Assembly: GCA_030041305.1 (NCBI GenBank)
Contig: JASHOC010000328.1
Span: 1 to 51,226 of the forward strand
Length of the DNA: 51,226 nucleotides
Direction of reading: 5' to 3'
Source: Acidobacteriaceae bacterium
Lineage (GTDB): Bacteria; Acidobacteriota; Terriglobia; Terriglobales; Acidobacteriaceae
Shown here: one piece after another, positions 1 through 10,977 of the stretch
Numbering within the stretch: position 1 is the stretch's first letter
Layout: each line of letters begins with the position of its first letter
Position numbers and translations under genes: made by a program
The notes under the pieces: model-generated
Databases searched by the model: none
What the model was told of the DNA's origin: nothing
What the model saw: the letters and a program-made list of their open reading frames with translations, nothing else

Positions 1-1256
1 TTGAGAATCTGCTGCGAGTAATTTCGCGTGGCCACCAACTCATCCTCCACGTTCTGGAAGGCCGTCAGCACGGTCTGGCGATAGGTGGCGAGATCCGCGT
101 TGTACATGGCTACATACTGGTGCAGCTCGGCGCGGTAAAGCCAGCCATTAAAGATGGTCTGCGTGACGCTGGGCCCGAACGACCATATCCCGCTCGCAAC
201 GTCGAAGAGGTGTTTGAGCGTGGCCGATTCAAATCCCCCCGCAGCGGAAATTGTCACCTGCGGGAAAAAGGCCCCGTAGCCCACGCCGATGACGGCGTTG
301 GCTTCCGCCAGCGTGCGCTCCGCCGCGGCCACATCCGGACGCCGCTCGAGTAGTTGCGAAGGCACCCCCGTCGGAATCACCGGAGGCGTATAGATGATCG
401 GCCGCACCGGAAGCGAAAAATCCGCAGCCACCTTGCCGATCAGCATGGCAATCGCGTGTTCATACTGCGCCCGCAGCAGGCCCACCGCAATATCCGAAGC
501 CTGCACTCCCTGCAAAGTTGTCTTCGCCTCGACCACCGAAATGTAGTCGCCCACGCCCGCATCATAGGCCCCCTGCGTGACGTCGAGCGCTTTCTGGTCG
601 GCCGCCACCGTCTGGTCCAGGATTTGTTTCAGCATATCCTCGCCGCGGATTTCAAAATAATATTGCGCCAGGCTGGCCTGTTCCGTCAGCTTTTCCACTT
701 CGAGATCGGCCGCACTCACCTGCGACGCGTACTGCGCCTCATGCACCTCGTTGCGGATCTTGTCCCAGAAGTCGGGCGTCCACGAAGCCTCGATCTGAGG
801 AACTTCCCAAAGCCCGTAGGTCTTGCCAGTGGTGGCTGTGGATGAAACAAACTGATTGGCGCTGGTGCGCACCCGCTGCCACGTGGGGTCGGCGGTGATC
901 GTCGGCCAATAGCTGGCGCGCGCCTCGGCGATCGTCGCCCGCGCCGCCATGTAATTCTGGAAGTACTCTTTGATGTTCTGGTTATTGACGTTGAGCTGCT
1001 CCTCGAGCGCGTTGAGTTCCGGCTCGTTAAAAATCTCCCACCAGTTGCCGCGGATCATCCCCGCTTGCGGGCTGGCCACTTTCCATCCCGGCTCGTTCAC
1101 AAAGTTCACCGTCGATTCTTTGTAGTTGGGCGCGGTCACCGCTGGCGGCGCGGGCGGCTGGTAACGCGGCCCCACGCGGCAGCCGGCAATCATCGCCAAC
1201 AAGCCCAATCCGCCCACAACCATCACCAACCGGCTTCGAAATGTTCCTTCAAACAT
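1..1256 (-). CDS. NodT-family outer-membrane efflux lipoprotein (partial, C-terminus beyond the window)
   Basis: This is the outer-membrane channel of the tripartite pump encoded just upstream on the same strand. Translating from the ATG at 1256 gives a signal peptide ending in the lipobox MIAGC, so it is probably a lipoprotein. A Pro-rich stretch follows, then the TolC-like helical repeats, with the family landmark NWWEIFNEPELNAL near residue 70 and LLERRPDVAAAERTLAEA near residue 305, the typical NodT signature. The frame stays open to the left edge, so the last part of the roughly 470-500-residue protein is missing. It starts 21 bases after the end of the preceding permease gene and is the last gene of the operon. 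The family is clear; the substrate is unknown. Confidence 0.9.
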   Translation of the reverse strand, partial: MFEGTFRSRLVMVVGGLGLLAMIAGCRVGPRYQPPAPPAVTAPNYKESTVNFVNEPGWKVASPQAGMIRGNWWEIFNEPELNALEEQLNVNNQNIKEYFQNYMAARATIAEARASYWPTITADPTWQRVRTSANQFVSSTATTGKTYGLWEVPQIEASWTPDFWDKIRNEVHEAQYASQVSAADLEVEKLTEQASLAQYYFEIRGEDMLKQILDQTVAADQKALDVTQGAYDAGVGDYISVVEAKTTLQGVQASDIAVGLLRAQYEHAIAMLIGKVAADFSLPVRPIIYTPPVIPTGVPSQLLERRPDVAAAERTLAEANAVIGVGYGAFFPQVTISAAGGFESATLKHLFDVASGIWSFGPSVTQTIFNGWLYRAELHQYVAMYNADLATYRQTVLTAFQNVEDELVATRNYSQQIL

Positions 1257-1277
1257 GATCGTCTATCCTTTTCCTCT

Positions 1278-4200
1278 TCAAAATATGGCCCCTTCCGCTT
1301 GTCGAGGCAGCGTTTCGCTCGCTCGGCCTAGCGCGCGCAGCCGCAGGCGGTCCATCGCCAGGTAAACCACCGGCGTGGTGTACAAGGTGAGCAATTGGCT
1401 CAACAGCAATCCGCCCACAATCGTGATGCCCAGCGGTCGCCGCAGTTCCGATCCCATACCGGTTCCAAACGCCAGCGGCAACGCCCCGAAGATCGCCGAC
1501 ATGGTGGTCATCATGATCGGCCGAAAACGCAGCATACAAGCCTCGAAAATGGACTCCCGGGTGTTTTTCCCTTCCAGCCGTTCCGCCTGCAGCGCAAAAT
1601 CGATCATCATGATCGCGTTCTTCTTCACGATCCCGATCAGCAGAATGATGCCGATAATCGAAATCACGTTCAGGTCGATGTGGAACAACATCAGCGCCAT
1701 CATCGCCCCCACGCTCGCCGACGGCAGCGTGGAAATAATGGTCAAGGGATGCACCAGGCTCTCGTAAAGAATCCCCAGCACGATGAACACTGAAAGCAGA
1801 GCCGTAAGAATTAGAATCGGTTCGGTCGAAAGCGACTGCTGGTAAGCCTGCGCGGTTCCGGCAAAAAAGCCGCGCACATCTTCCGGCATGCCCAAGCTTT
1901 GCTCCATCTCCGCAACTTCGCGTGTGGCGTCGCTGAGCGAAAATCCATTGGCGAGATTAAACGACACCGTAACCGAAGGGAACAACCCGGTGTGGTTCAC
2001 CTGCAGCGGCGTCGTGCTGGTGTGCGGATGCAAAACGTTGGTCAGCGGGGCAACCTCGTTCAGACCCGCGGGCGGGCTCGATGAGCTCGTGCTCGAGGAG
2101 CTGGTGGATGAGGAACTCGCGGACGCGCTCGGCGCAAAATAAATGTTGTTCAGGTCCGTCGGGTCCTGCCAGTATTGCGGCGCCACCTCCATCACCACGT
2201 AGTACTGGTTAAGCGGCTCGTAGATAACCGAAACCTCCGATTGCCCAAAGGCGCTATAAAGCGCTGTGTCCATCGACTGCGCCGTCTGCCCCAGTTGCGC
2301 CGCCGTGGTGCGATCGTACGTAAGCATCTCCTCTAAGCCGCCATTCTGCTGGTCGGTATTCACGTCCTGCAAGCCGGGAAGGCGTTGCATGTGTTGCAGC
2401 AGGATCGGGCCCCAGTGCGCCAGGTCCTCAAAACTATCCGACTGAATCGTGTATTGGTAAAGCGCATTGCTCGAGCGACCGCCGATGCGCACGTCCTGCA
2501 CCGGCTGCAAAAACGCCGAGGCCACGGGCAGCCGGTCCAGCTTCGGCCGCAGCCGGTTGATCACGTTCATCGCACCCGTTTGACGCACATCGCAATTCGG
2601 CGCTCCTTCTTTGCAACCGCCGCCGAGCGGCTTGAGCGCAATGTAGATAAAGCCGCCGTTGCTGGCCCCGTTTCCACCGGTATAGGCGTTTACATGCTCC
2701 ACAGCCGGGTCCTTCCGGACGACATTCACCAGCGATAGCACCGAGAATCGCATGAAGGGAAACGATGCATCCTGCGGTCCCTGCACGCCGCCCACCAGCG
2801 CCCCTGTATCCTGCTGCGGGAAAAATCCCTTGGGGATCTTCACGATCACGGCGAAATTCAGCGCAATGGTGAGCCCCAGCACGATCAGCATCAGCACCGG
2901 GTTGTCCAGCGCCCACACCAGCGATTGCTTATAGATCCACATCAGCCCGTTGAAGAAACGCTCGCTCGTCCGGTAAAAGATATTGTGCTTCGCGTCTTCG
3001 ACTTGCGATTTCAGCAGGTGCGCGCACATGCATGGCGTGGTGGTCAGCGAAATCACCATCGAGATCAGGATGGCGACCGAGAGCGTTACCGCGAATTCGC
3101 GGAACAGCCGCCCCACAATGCCGCCCATCATTAGGATGGGAATAAACACCGCCACCAGCGACATGCTCATCGAGAAGACCGTAAAGCCGATCTCCTTGGC
3201 GCCCTTGAGCGCCGCGGCGAACGGCTCCATGCCCGCTTCAAGATGCCGCGTGATGTTCTCCATCACCACAATGGCGTCGTCCACCACAAAGCCCGTCGCA
3301 ATGGTCAGCGCCATCAGCGACAGGTTGTCCACGCTGTAGCCGAAGAGGTACATCACCGCGAAGGTGCCAATCAGCGACACCGGGACCGCGACGCCGGGGA
3401 TCAGCGTGGCGCGCGGGCTGCGGAGAAAGAAAAACACCACCAGCACTACCAGGCACACGGAGCCGGCCAGCGTCTTTTCCACATCCCTGACCGAGGCGCG
3501 GATCGTCGTGGTGCGGTCAAGGACAATGGCGGAATCGATGCCCTGGGGCATAGTCGCCGCGACAAAAGGCAGCGCTGCGCGAATGCGGTCGACCGTGTCA
3601 ATAATGTTCGCGCCCGGCTGCCGGAAGATGATCACGAACACCCCGCGGCGCCCGTCCATGAAGCCCGCCGTGCGAATGTTCGACGTCGAGTCGACCACAT
3701 CGGCCACGTCCGAGAGCCGGACTGCCTCGCCGTTGTGGTAACCGACGATCAGCGGCCGGTACTGCTCGGCCTGAGAAATCTGATCGTTGGTGATGATGTC
3801 CTCGCTTGTCGTGGCGTTCGCCAACTGGCCTCTGGGCTCGTGCGAGTTCTGCAGGCTCAGCACCGACTGCACATTGGCCAGCGTCAGTCCAAAGCTCTCC
3901 AGCTTGGTGGGGTTCACCTCGACCCGCACCGAGGGCGTCGCGCCACCGCCCACAAACACCTGGCCCACTCCGGGAATCTGCGACAGCCGTTGCTCCATCA
4001 GCGTCGAAGCCAGGTCATACACCTTCGTGACGTCGTACTTGTCTGAAGTCAGGCCGATGATCATGATCGGCGCATCAGCCGGATTCACCTTGTGATAAAA
4101 GGGATTCTGGGGAAGGTTCGCAGGCAGGTATGTCCGCGCCGCGTTGATGGCCGCCTGCACGTCGCGCGCCGCGCCGTCGATGTTGCGGCTGAGGTCGAAC

Positions 4201-4481
4201 TGCAGAGTCACGTTGGTGCTGCCCAGCGAGCTCGACGACGTCATTTCCGTGATCCCGGCGACATGGCTGAACTGGCGCTCCAGGGGGGTAGCGACGGAGG
4301 CCGCCATGATCTGCGCGCTGGCCCCGGGCAGGCTGGCGCTTACGCTGATGGTCGGAAAATCCACCTGCGGCAGCGGAGCCACCGGCAGCACCGAATATCC
4401 GATCGCTCCGGCAAGGGCCACGCCGATGGTCAGTAGCGTGGTGCCCACAGGCCGATGAATAAATGGTGACGAAAGGCTCAT
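1278..4481 (-). CDS. RND multidrug efflux permease, MdtC-like (copy 1 of a tandem pair)
   Basis: This is an inner-membrane proton-driven exporter of 1,067 residues, the usual RND length. It opens with the RND first helix ([14 protein letters not shown]). The proton-relay aspartates are in [13 protein letters not shown] near residue 400 and the relay lysine is in [15 protein letters not shown] near 953. A Ser-rich low-complexity stretch at about residues 780-800 sits in the periplasmic porter/docking region. The start overlaps the stop of the next permease by ATGA, which implies translational coupling. It is nearly the same protein as its neighbour (they differ at only a few positions in the first 200 residues), so the pair arose by recent duplication. 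E. coli MdtBC works as a heterotrimer; whether this copy joins a hetero-oligomer is inference. Confidence 0.93.
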   Translation of the reverse strand: MSLSSPFIHRPVGTTLLTIGVALAGAIGYSVLPVAPLPQVDFPTISVSASLPGASAQIMAASVATPLERQFSHVAGITEMTSSSSLGSTNVTLQFDLSRNIDGAARDVQAAINAARTYLPANLPQNPFYHKVNPADAPIMIIGLTSDKYDVTKVYDLASTLMEQRLSQIPGVGQVFVGGGATPSVRVEVNPTKLESFGLTLANVQSVLSLQNSHEPRGQLANATTSEDIITNDQISQAEQYRPLIVGYHNGEAVRLSDVADVVDSTSNIRTAGFMDGRRGVFVIIFRQPGANIIDTVDRIRAALPFVAATMPQGIDSAIVLDRTTTIRASVRDVEKTLAGSVCLVVLVVFFFLRSPRATLIPGVAVPVSLIGTFAVMYLFGYSVDNLSLMALTIATGFVVDDAIVVMENITRHLEAGMEPFAAALKGAKEIGFTVFSMSMSLVAVFIPILMMGGIVGRLFREFAVTLSVAILISMVISLTTTPCMCAHLLKSQVEDAKHNIFYRTSERFFNGLMWIYKQSLVWALDNPVLMLIVLGLTIALNFAVIVKIPKGFFPQQDTGALVGGVQGPQDASFPFMRFSVLSLVNVVRKDPAVEHVNAYTGGNGASNGGFIYIALKPLGGGCKEGAPNCDVRQTGAMNVINRLRPKLDRLPVASAFLQPVQDVRIGGRSSNALYQYTIQSDSFEDLAHWGPILLQHMQRLPGLQDVNTDQQNGGLEEMLTYDRTTAAQLGQTAQSMDTALYSAFGQSEVSVIYEPLNQYYVVMEVAPQYWQDPTDLNNIYFAPSASASSSSTSSSSTSSSSPPAGLNEVAPLTNVLHPHTSTTPLQVNHTGLFPSVTVSFNLANGFSLSDATREVAEMEQSLGMPEDVRGFFAGTAQAYQQSLSTEPILILTALLSVFIVLGILYESLVHPLTIISTLPSASVGAMMALMLFHIDLNVISIIGIILLIGIVKKNAIMMIDFALQAERLEGKNTRESIFEACMLRFRPIMMTTMSAIFGALPLAFGTGMGSELRRPLGITIVGGLLLSQLLTLYTTPVVYLAMDRLRLRALGRASETLPRQAEGAIF

Positions 4482-7400
4482 ACGAACGCCGTCTCTTCGG
4501 CGTGCGGAGGCAGCTCATCGCTCGCTCGGCCTAGCGCGCGCAGGCGCAGCCGGTCCAACGCCAGGTAAACCACCGGCGTAGTGTACAAGGTGAGCAACTG
4601 ACTCAACAGCAATCCGCCCACAATCGTGATGCCCAGCGGTTGCCGCAGCTCCGATCCCGTTCCGGTTCCAAACGCCAGCGGCAACGCCCCGAAGATCGCC
4701 GACATGGTGGTCATCATGATCGGCCGGAAACGCAGCAGGCACGCCTCAAAAATGGCGTCCCGGGTGTTTTTCCCTTCCAGTCGTTCCGCCTGCAGCGCAA
4801 AATCGATCATCATGATCGCGTTCTTCTTCACGATCCCGATCAACAGAATGATGCCGATAATCGAAATCACGTTCAGGTCGATATGGAACAACATCAGCGC
4901 CATCATCGCCCCCACGCTCGCCGACGGCAGCGTGGAAATAATGGTCAAGGGATGCACCAAGCTCTCGTAAAGAATTCCCAGCACAATGAACACCGAAAGC
5001 AGAGCGGTAAGAATCAGAATCGGCTCGGTCGAAAGCGACTGCTGGTAGGCCTGTGCGGTTCCGGCAAAAAAGCCGCGCACCGTCGCGGGCATGCCCAGGC
5101 TCTGCTCCATCTCCGCAACTTCCCGCGTGGCGTCGCTGAGCGAAATTCCGTTGGCGAGATTAAACGACACCGTGACCGAAGGGAACAACCCGGTGTGATT
5201 CACCTGTAGTGGCGTCGTGCTGGTGTGCGGCTGCAAAACGTTGGTCAGCGGCGCAACCTCGTTCAGACCCGCAGTCGGGCTCGAAGAACCGGAGGTCGAA
5301 GAACTCGCGGATGCGCCCGGGTTGAAATAAATGTTGTTCAAGCCCGACGGGTCTTGCCAATACGGCGGCGCCACTTCCATCACCACGTAGTACTGGTTGA
5401 GTTGCGTATAAATCACCGAAACTTCCGACTGTCCGAAGGCGCTGTAAAGCGCTGTGTCCATCGACTGCGCCGTCATGCCCAGTTGCGCCGCCGCGGTCCG
5501 GTCGTAGGTGAGCACGTAGTCCAGGCCGCTGTTCTGCTGGTCCGTGTTCACGTCCTGCAGCCCGGGAAGACGTTGCATGTGTTGCAGCAGAATCGGCCCC
5601 CAGTGCGCCAGGTCCTGAAAGTTATCCGACTGAATCGTGTATTGGTAAAGCGCATTGCTCGAGCGGCCTCCGATGCGCAGGTCCTGCACCGGCTGAAAAA
5701 ACGCTGCCGCCACGGGCAGCCGGTCGAGCTTGGGCCGCAGCCGGTTGATCACGTTCATCGCGCCCGTCTGACGCACATCGCATTTCGGTCCCTCTTTGCA
5801 ACCGCCGCCGAGCGGCTTGAGCGCAATGTAAATAAAACCGCCATTGCTGGCGCCGTTTCCGCCCGTATAAGCTTCCACGTGCTCCACAGCGGGGTCTCTT
5901 CGGATCACATCGACCAGGGAAACTATCGAAAACCGCATGAAGGGAAACGAAGCGTCCTGCGGCCCCTGCACGCCGCCCGACAGTGCTCCCGTATCTTGCC
6001 GCGGGAAAAATCCCTTGGGAATCTTCACGATCACGGCGAAGTTCAGGGCAACGGTGAGCGCCAGCACAATCAGCATCAGCACCGGATTGTCCAGCGCCCA
6101 TATCAGGGAATGCCGATAGATCGATAGAAGCCCATCGAAAAACCTTTCGCTCGCCCGGTACATCCAGTTGTGCTTCTCGCCTTCGGCTTGCGATTTCAGC
6201 AGGTGCGCGCACATGCATGGCGTGGTGGTCAGCGAAATCACCATCGAGATCAGGATGGCGACTGAGAGCGTCACCGCGAATTCGCGAAACAGCCGTCCCA
6301 CAATGCCGCCCATCATCAGGATGGGAATAAACACCGCCACCAGCGACATGCTGATGGAAAAAACCGTGAAGCCGATCTCCTTGGCGCCCTTGAGCGCCGC
6401 GGCGAACGGCTCCATGCCCGCTTCAAGATGCCGCGTGATGTTCTCCATCACCACAATGGCGTCGTCCACCACAAAGCCCGTCGCGATGGTCAGCGCCATC
6501 AGCGACAGGTTGTCGAGGCTGTAGCCGAAGAGGTACATCACCGCGAAGGTGCCAATCAGCGATACTGGGACCGCGACGCCGGGGATCAGCGTGGCGCGCG
6601 GGCTGCGGAGAAAGAAAAACACCACCAGCACCACCAGGCACACGGAGCCGGCCAGCGTCTCTTCCACGTCCCTGACCGATGCGCGGATAGTCGTGGTGCG
6701 GTCAAGGACGATCGTGGAATCGATGCCTTGGGGGAGCAGCGCATTTAGGAAAGGCATCGCTGCGCGGATGCGCTCGACCGTGTCAATGATATTGGCGCCC
6801 GGCTGCCGGAAGACGTGAACAAACACACCCCGCCGTCCATCCAGGAAGCCAGCGGTCCGCAGGTTCTGCGTCGAATTGATGACAGTTGCGACGTCGGAAA
6901 GCCGGACCGCCTGGCCGTTGTGGTAACCGACAATGAGCGGCTGGTACTGCTCGGCCTGCGAAATCTGATCGTTGGTGATAATGTCCTCGCTTGCTGCGCC
7001 GTTTGCCACCTGGCCCCTCGGCTCGTGCGAGTTCTGCAGGCTCAGCACCGACTGCACATTCGCCAGCGTCAGGCCAAAGCTCTCCAGCTTCGTGGGGTTC
7101 ACCTCGACCCGCACCGAGGGCGTCGCGCCACCACCCACAAACACCTGGCCCACGCCGGGAATCTGCGATAGCCGTTGCATCAGCAACGTCGAAGCCAGGT
7201 CATAGACCTTGGTCACGTCGTACTTGTCCGAAGTCAGGCCGATGATCATGATCGGCGCATCGGCCGGATTCACTTTCCGATAAAAAGGATTTTGAGGAAG
7301 ATTCGCGGGCAGGTAGGTTCGCGCCGCATTGATGGCCGCCTGCACGTCGCGCGCCGCACCGTCGATGTTCCGGCTAAGGTCGAACTGCAGGGTCACGTTG

Positions 7401-7666
7401 GCGCCGCCCAGCGAACTCGACGACGTCATTTCCGTGATCCCGGCGATGTGGCCGAATTGGCGCTCCAGGGGCGTGGCCACCGACGCCGCCATGATCTGCG
7501 CGCTGGCCCCGGGCAGGCTGGCTTGGACGCTGATAGTCGGAAAATCCACCTGCGGCAGCGGAGCCACCGGCAGCACCGAATAACCAATCGCTCCCGCAAG
7601 GGCCACGCCGACAGTCATGAGCGTTGTTCCCACCGGCCGGTGGATAAACGGTGACGAAAGGCTCAC
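4478..7666 (-). CDS. RND multidrug efflux permease, MdtC-like (copy 2 of a tandem pair)
   Basis: This is a 1,062-residue RND permease, the near-twin of the gene that follows it. The TM4 aspartates ([13 protein letters not shown], near 400) and the TM10 lysine ([13 protein letters not shown]) are intact, so it should transport. Differences from copy 1 cluster in the periplasmic loops, for example residues 225-260, the Ser-rich stretch near 782-794, and the C-terminal tail. The start codon is GTG at 7666, which overlaps the stop of the preceding MdtB-like gene as GTGA. The alternative that one copy is a non-functional relic is not supported, because no stop or motif loss is visible. Confidence 0.93.
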   Translation of the reverse strand: MSLSSPFIHRPVGTTLMTVGVALAGAIGYSVLPVAPLPQVDFPTISVQASLPGASAQIMAASVATPLERQFGHIAGITEMTSSSSLGGANVTLQFDLSRNIDGAARDVQAAINAARTYLPANLPQNPFYRKVNPADAPIMIIGLTSDKYDVTKVYDLASTLLMQRLSQIPGVGQVFVGGGATPSVRVEVNPTKLESFGLTLANVQSVLSLQNSHEPRGQVANGAASEDIITNDQISQAEQYQPLIVGYHNGQAVRLSDVATVINSTQNLRTAGFLDGRRGVFVHVFRQPGANIIDTVERIRAAMPFLNALLPQGIDSTIVLDRTTTIRASVRDVEETLAGSVCLVVLVVFFFLRSPRATLIPGVAVPVSLIGTFAVMYLFGYSLDNLSLMALTIATGFVVDDAIVVMENITRHLEAGMEPFAAALKGAKEIGFTVFSISMSLVAVFIPILMMGGIVGRLFREFAVTLSVAILISMVISLTTTPCMCAHLLKSQAEGEKHNWMYRASERFFDGLLSIYRHSLIWALDNPVLMLIVLALTVALNFAVIVKIPKGFFPRQDTGALSGGVQGPQDASFPFMRFSIVSLVDVIRRDPAVEHVEAYTGGNGASNGGFIYIALKPLGGGCKEGPKCDVRQTGAMNVINRLRPKLDRLPVAAAFFQPVQDLRIGGRSSNALYQYTIQSDNFQDLAHWGPILLQHMQRLPGLQDVNTDQQNSGLDYVLTYDRTAAAQLGMTAQSMDTALYSAFGQSEVSVIYTQLNQYYVVMEVAPPYWQDPSGLNNIYFNPGASASSSTSGSSSPTAGLNEVAPLTNVLQPHTSTTPLQVNHTGLFPSVTVSFNLANGISLSDATREVAEMEQSLGMPATVRGFFAGTAQAYQQSLSTEPILILTALLSVFIVLGILYESLVHPLTIISTLPSASVGAMMALMLFHIDLNVISIIGIILLIGIVKKNAIMMIDFALQAERLEGKNTRDAIFEACLLRFRPIMMTTMSAIFGALPLAFGTGTGSELRQPLGITIVGGLLLSQLLTLYTTPVVYLALDRLRLRALGRASDELPPHAEETAFV

Positions 7667-10600
7667 ACGCCCTCCGTGACGGTCTGCGGCTCCTTGCGCT
7701 GCGGCGCGTGCGAAATGTGGCGGCCGGTGATACGCTGCCCAAGTCGGTCAAAGAAAACATAAATCACGGGCGTGGTGTAGAGGGTAAGCACCTGGCTCAG
7801 CAGCAACCCGCCCACCATCGAGATCCCCAGCGGATGGCGCAGCTCCGAACCCAGCCCTCTGCCCACGGCCAGGGGAACGCCTGCCAGCATCGCCGCCATG
7901 GTGGTCATCATGATCGGCCGGAAACGCAGCAGGCTCGCCTCGAAGATCGCCGCCTCTGAGTCTTTGCCCCGTTCCCGTTCCGCCTCCAGCGCAAAGTCGA
8001 CGATCAGAATGCCGTTCTTGTTCACGATCCCGATGAGCAGGATGATGCCGATGATGCCCACGGCGTTCAAATCCTGGCCGAAAAGCATCAGCGCCAACAG
8101 CGCTCCTACGCCCGCCGACGGCAGCGTGGAGAGAATGGTGATGGGATGAATGAAGCTTTCATACAAAACGCCGAGAACGATGTAAACCGTCACTAGCGCG
8201 GCCAGAATAAGCAGCGCCTCGTTGGAAAGCGAATTCTCGAATGAAGCTGCAGTTCCCTGGAAGCCGGCCTGCACGCTGGCCGGAAAATTCAGCCGCTTGA
8301 CCACGTTGTTGATCTGGTTGATGGCCGTGCCCAGTGAAGCGCGCGGGGCCAGATTGAACGAGACCGTCACCGAGGGAAACTGACCTTGGTGGTTGATGGA
8401 CAATGCTTCGGTGGTCGGCGCTGCATGAGTAAAGGCGCTCAGCGGAATGGCGTTCGCGCCGACTGACGACGTCGTCAAAGTCGTACCAGCCGGCGGGACG
8501 GAACCGGCAAGCACTCCGGCCGGCGCCGTCAGCACCCCCGACGATGGCGTCAGGCGAACCGCCGCCGTCAACGCATTGGATCCCGCCGACGCCGACGCCG
8601 ATTGCGAGTAGGATGTGGACGCGCCCGCCCCCGTCGCGTTCGACGACGCATTGGTCTGAATGTACAGGTTGTCGAGGTCGTTCGGGTTCTGCTGCCATTG
8701 CGGCGCCGTTTCCAGCACCACGTGATACTGGTTCAGTTGCGTGTACAGCGTGCTGATTTCCCGCTGCCCGTACGCGTCATAAAGCGTGTTATCGATAGTC
8801 GTCGGCGCGATCCCCAGCCGCGACGCCGTTACTCGGTCGATCACCAGTTGAATCGCCCGCGCCCCGGTCTGCTCGTCCGTCGCCACGTCTTCCAGATCCG
8901 GCAGCTTCTGCAACTGGGTCACGAATTTGTCCGCCCACTGGTTCAGCTCCGTGGTGTTCGGATCTTCGAGCGTGTACTGGTATTGCGTCCGGCTCACCCG
9001 GTCGTTCACCGTGATGTCCTGCACCGGCTGCATGTACAAATGGATCCCTGCGACTTGTTGCAGCTTCGTCTGCAGCCGCCGTATCACATCTGAAGCGTTG
9101 ATGTGCCGCACCTCGATGGGCTTCAGGTTGATCGAGATCCGTCCGCTGTTCAGCGTGGTGTTGATCCCGTCTGCGCCGATGAACGACGAAAGGCTCTCCA
9201 CCGCCGGATCCTGCAGAATGATCTCGGCCAGCTGTTTCTGCTTTTGCTCCATCGCCTCGAAAGAGATCGATTGCGACGCTTGCGAAATCCCCTGGATCAC
9301 CCCCGTGTCCTGCACCGGGAAAAAGCCCTTGGGAATCTCGATGTAAAGCACCACGGTCAGCACCAGGGTTGCTAGCGCCACCAGCAACGTAATCGTTTTG
9401 TATCGCAGCACTACGGTTAGCGTCCGCCCGTAAAAGCCGATGAGGTTGTTAAACATGTGCTCGGAGACACGATAAAAGCGGGTCTGCTTCTCCTCCGGGT
9501 TGTGGCGCAGGATGCGCGAGCACATCATCGGCGTCAAGGTCAGCGAAACCACCGCCGAAATCAAGATGGTGACCGCAAGCGTCACGCCAAACTCGCGGAA
9601 GAGCCGCCCCACCACGTCGCCCATGAACAACAGAGGGATGAGCACGGCGATCAGAGATACAGTCAGCGATATGATCGTAAAGCCGATTTGGCCGGCCCCG
9701 GTCAGCGCCGCGTCCAGAGGCGACATGCCTTCTTCCAAGAAGCGGCTGATATTTTCGATCATCACGATCGCGTCGTCCACCACAAAGCCCGTGGCAATCG
9801 TCAGCGCCATCAGCGACAGATTGTCGAGCGAGAAACCCAGCAGATACATCGCCCCGAAGGTGCCCACCAGTGACACCGGGACCGCCACGCTGGGAATGAT
9901 GGTGGCGTGAAGGCTGCGCAGAAACAGAAAGATCACCATCACCACCAGGGCGATGGTCAGCATCAGCTCAAACTCCACGTCGTTCACTGACGCCTGGATG
10001 CTGGTGGTCATGTCTGTCAGCGTCGTCACCCGGATCGACGCCGGCAGGTTCGCTTCCAGTTGGGGCAGCACCTTGCGGATGCTGTTCACCACCGTAATCG
10101 TGTTTGCGCCCGGCTGCCGCTGAATGTTCACAACGATGGCTGGCGTCGTGTCCATCCACGCGGCCTGCTTGGTGTTCTCAACACCGTTCACCACGTTGGC
10201 TACGTCTTTCAAGAACACTGGCGCCCCGTTGACATACGAAATCACCAGGTCTCTGTACTGGTTCGCCTGCGTGATCTGATCGTTGGCGTCGATTTGGTAA
10301 TCCAGGCGCGGCCCGTCGAAATTGCCTTTCGCTGAGTTCACGCTCGCGTCCACCAGCGCCGAGCGCACATCCTCCATATTCAGTCCGTAGGAGGACAGTT
10401 GTGTTGGGTTCACCTCGATCCGCACCGCCGGCTTTTGCCCGCCGCTGATGCTCACCAGCCCCACTCCATTCAGCTGCGAGAGCCGGGGAGCCAGCCGCGT
10501 ATCCACCAGGTCCTCCACCGTCGAAAGCGGCAGCGTGTCCGAGCTGATCGCCAAGGTGAGAATCGGCGCGTCGGCCGGATTGGTCTTGTTGTACACCGGC

Positions 10601-10977
10601 GGAACCGGCAAATCGGAGGGCAGATACGTCTGGCCCGCGTTGATGGCCGACTGCACTTCTTCTTCGGCCACATCCAGACCCAGCGAGAGGCTGAACTGCA
10701 GCACGATGACCGAGACCCCGCCGGCGCTCGTCGAGGTCATCTGGCTCAAGCCCTGCATTTCGCCGAACTGCCGCTCCAGCGGCGCCGTCACCGTCGTCGC
10801 CATCACGTCCGGACTGGCCCCGGGATAGAACGTCAGCACCTGGATGGTTGGGTAGTCCACCTCCGGCAGCGCAGACACCGGCAACTGCGTGAAGGCGACA
10901 ATGCCCGCAAGGAGAATCGCGGCCATCAGCAGCGATGTCGCCACCGGCCGCAAAATGAATGGGCGTGATGGACTCAT
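7663..10977 (-). CDS. RND multidrug efflux permease, MdtB-like
   Basis: This 1,104-residue RND permease follows the adaptor gene. The N-terminus ([16 protein letters not shown]) and the segment [13 protein letters not shown] are very close to E. coli MdtB. The TM4 motif is [13 protein letters not shown] near 400. The TM10 motif reads [15 protein letters not shown]: the first Lys of the usual KKN is Asn, but the Lys that aligns with the proton-relay Lys is kept. Residues about 774-858 contain a Ser/Ala/Thr-rich insertion with no counterpart in MdtB, ending just before ALSINHQG. The start ATG overlaps the adaptor stop by four bases. The order adaptor, MdtB-like, MdtC-like resembles mdtABC with an extra permease. 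Confidence 0.93.
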   Translation of the reverse strand: MSPSRPFILRPVATSLLMAAILLAGIVAFTQLPVSALPEVDYPTIQVLTFYPGASPDVMATTVTAPLERQFGEMQGLSQMTSTSAGGVSVIVLQFSLSLGLDVAEEEVQSAINAGQTYLPSDLPVPPVYNKTNPADAPILTLAISSDTLPLSTVEDLVDTRLAPRLSQLNGVGLVSISGGQKPAVRIEVNPTQLSSYGLNMEDVRSALVDASVNSAKGNFDGPRLDYQIDANDQITQANQYRDLVISYVNGAPVFLKDVANVVNGVENTKQAAWMDTTPAIVVNIQRQPGANTITVVNSIRKVLPQLEANLPASIRVTTLTDMTTSIQASVNDVEFELMLTIALVVMVIFLFLRSLHATIIPSVAVPVSLVGTFGAMYLLGFSLDNLSLMALTIATGFVVDDAIVMIENISRFLEEGMSPLDAALTGAGQIGFTIISLTVSLIAVLIPLLFMGDVVGRLFREFGVTLAVTILISAVVSLTLTPMMCSRILRHNPEEKQTRFYRVSEHMFNNLIGFYGRTLTVVLRYKTITLLVALATLVLTVVLYIEIPKGFFPVQDTGVIQGISQASQSISFEAMEQKQKQLAEIILQDPAVESLSSFIGADGINTTLNSGRISINLKPIEVRHINASDVIRRLQTKLQQVAGIHLYMQPVQDITVNDRVSRTQYQYTLEDPNTTELNQWADKFVTQLQKLPDLEDVATDEQTGARAIQLVIDRVTASRLGIAPTTIDNTLYDAYGQREISTLYTQLNQYHVVLETAPQWQQNPNDLDNLYIQTNASSNATGAGASTSYSQSASASAGSNALTAAVRLTPSSGVLTAPAGVLAGSVPPAGTTLTTSSVGANAIPLSAFTHAAPTTEALSINHQGQFPSVTVSFNLAPRASLGTAINQINNVVKRLNFPASVQAGFQGTAASFENSLSNEALLILAALVTVYIVLGVLYESFIHPITILSTLPSAGVGALLALMLFGQDLNAVGIIGIILLIGIVNKNGILIVDFALEAERERGKDSEAAIFEASLLRFRPIMMTTMAAMLAGVPLAVGRGLGSELRHPLGISMVGGLLLSQVLTLYTTPVIYVFFDRLGQRITGRHISHAPQRKEPQTVTEGV

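Noticed and set aside
1375..10968. Many long open frames opposite or out of frame with the RND permease genes
   Set aside because: High GC removes stop codons in the other frames; none has a recognisable domain, and their composition (Arg, Gly, Pro, His rich) is that of antisense translation.
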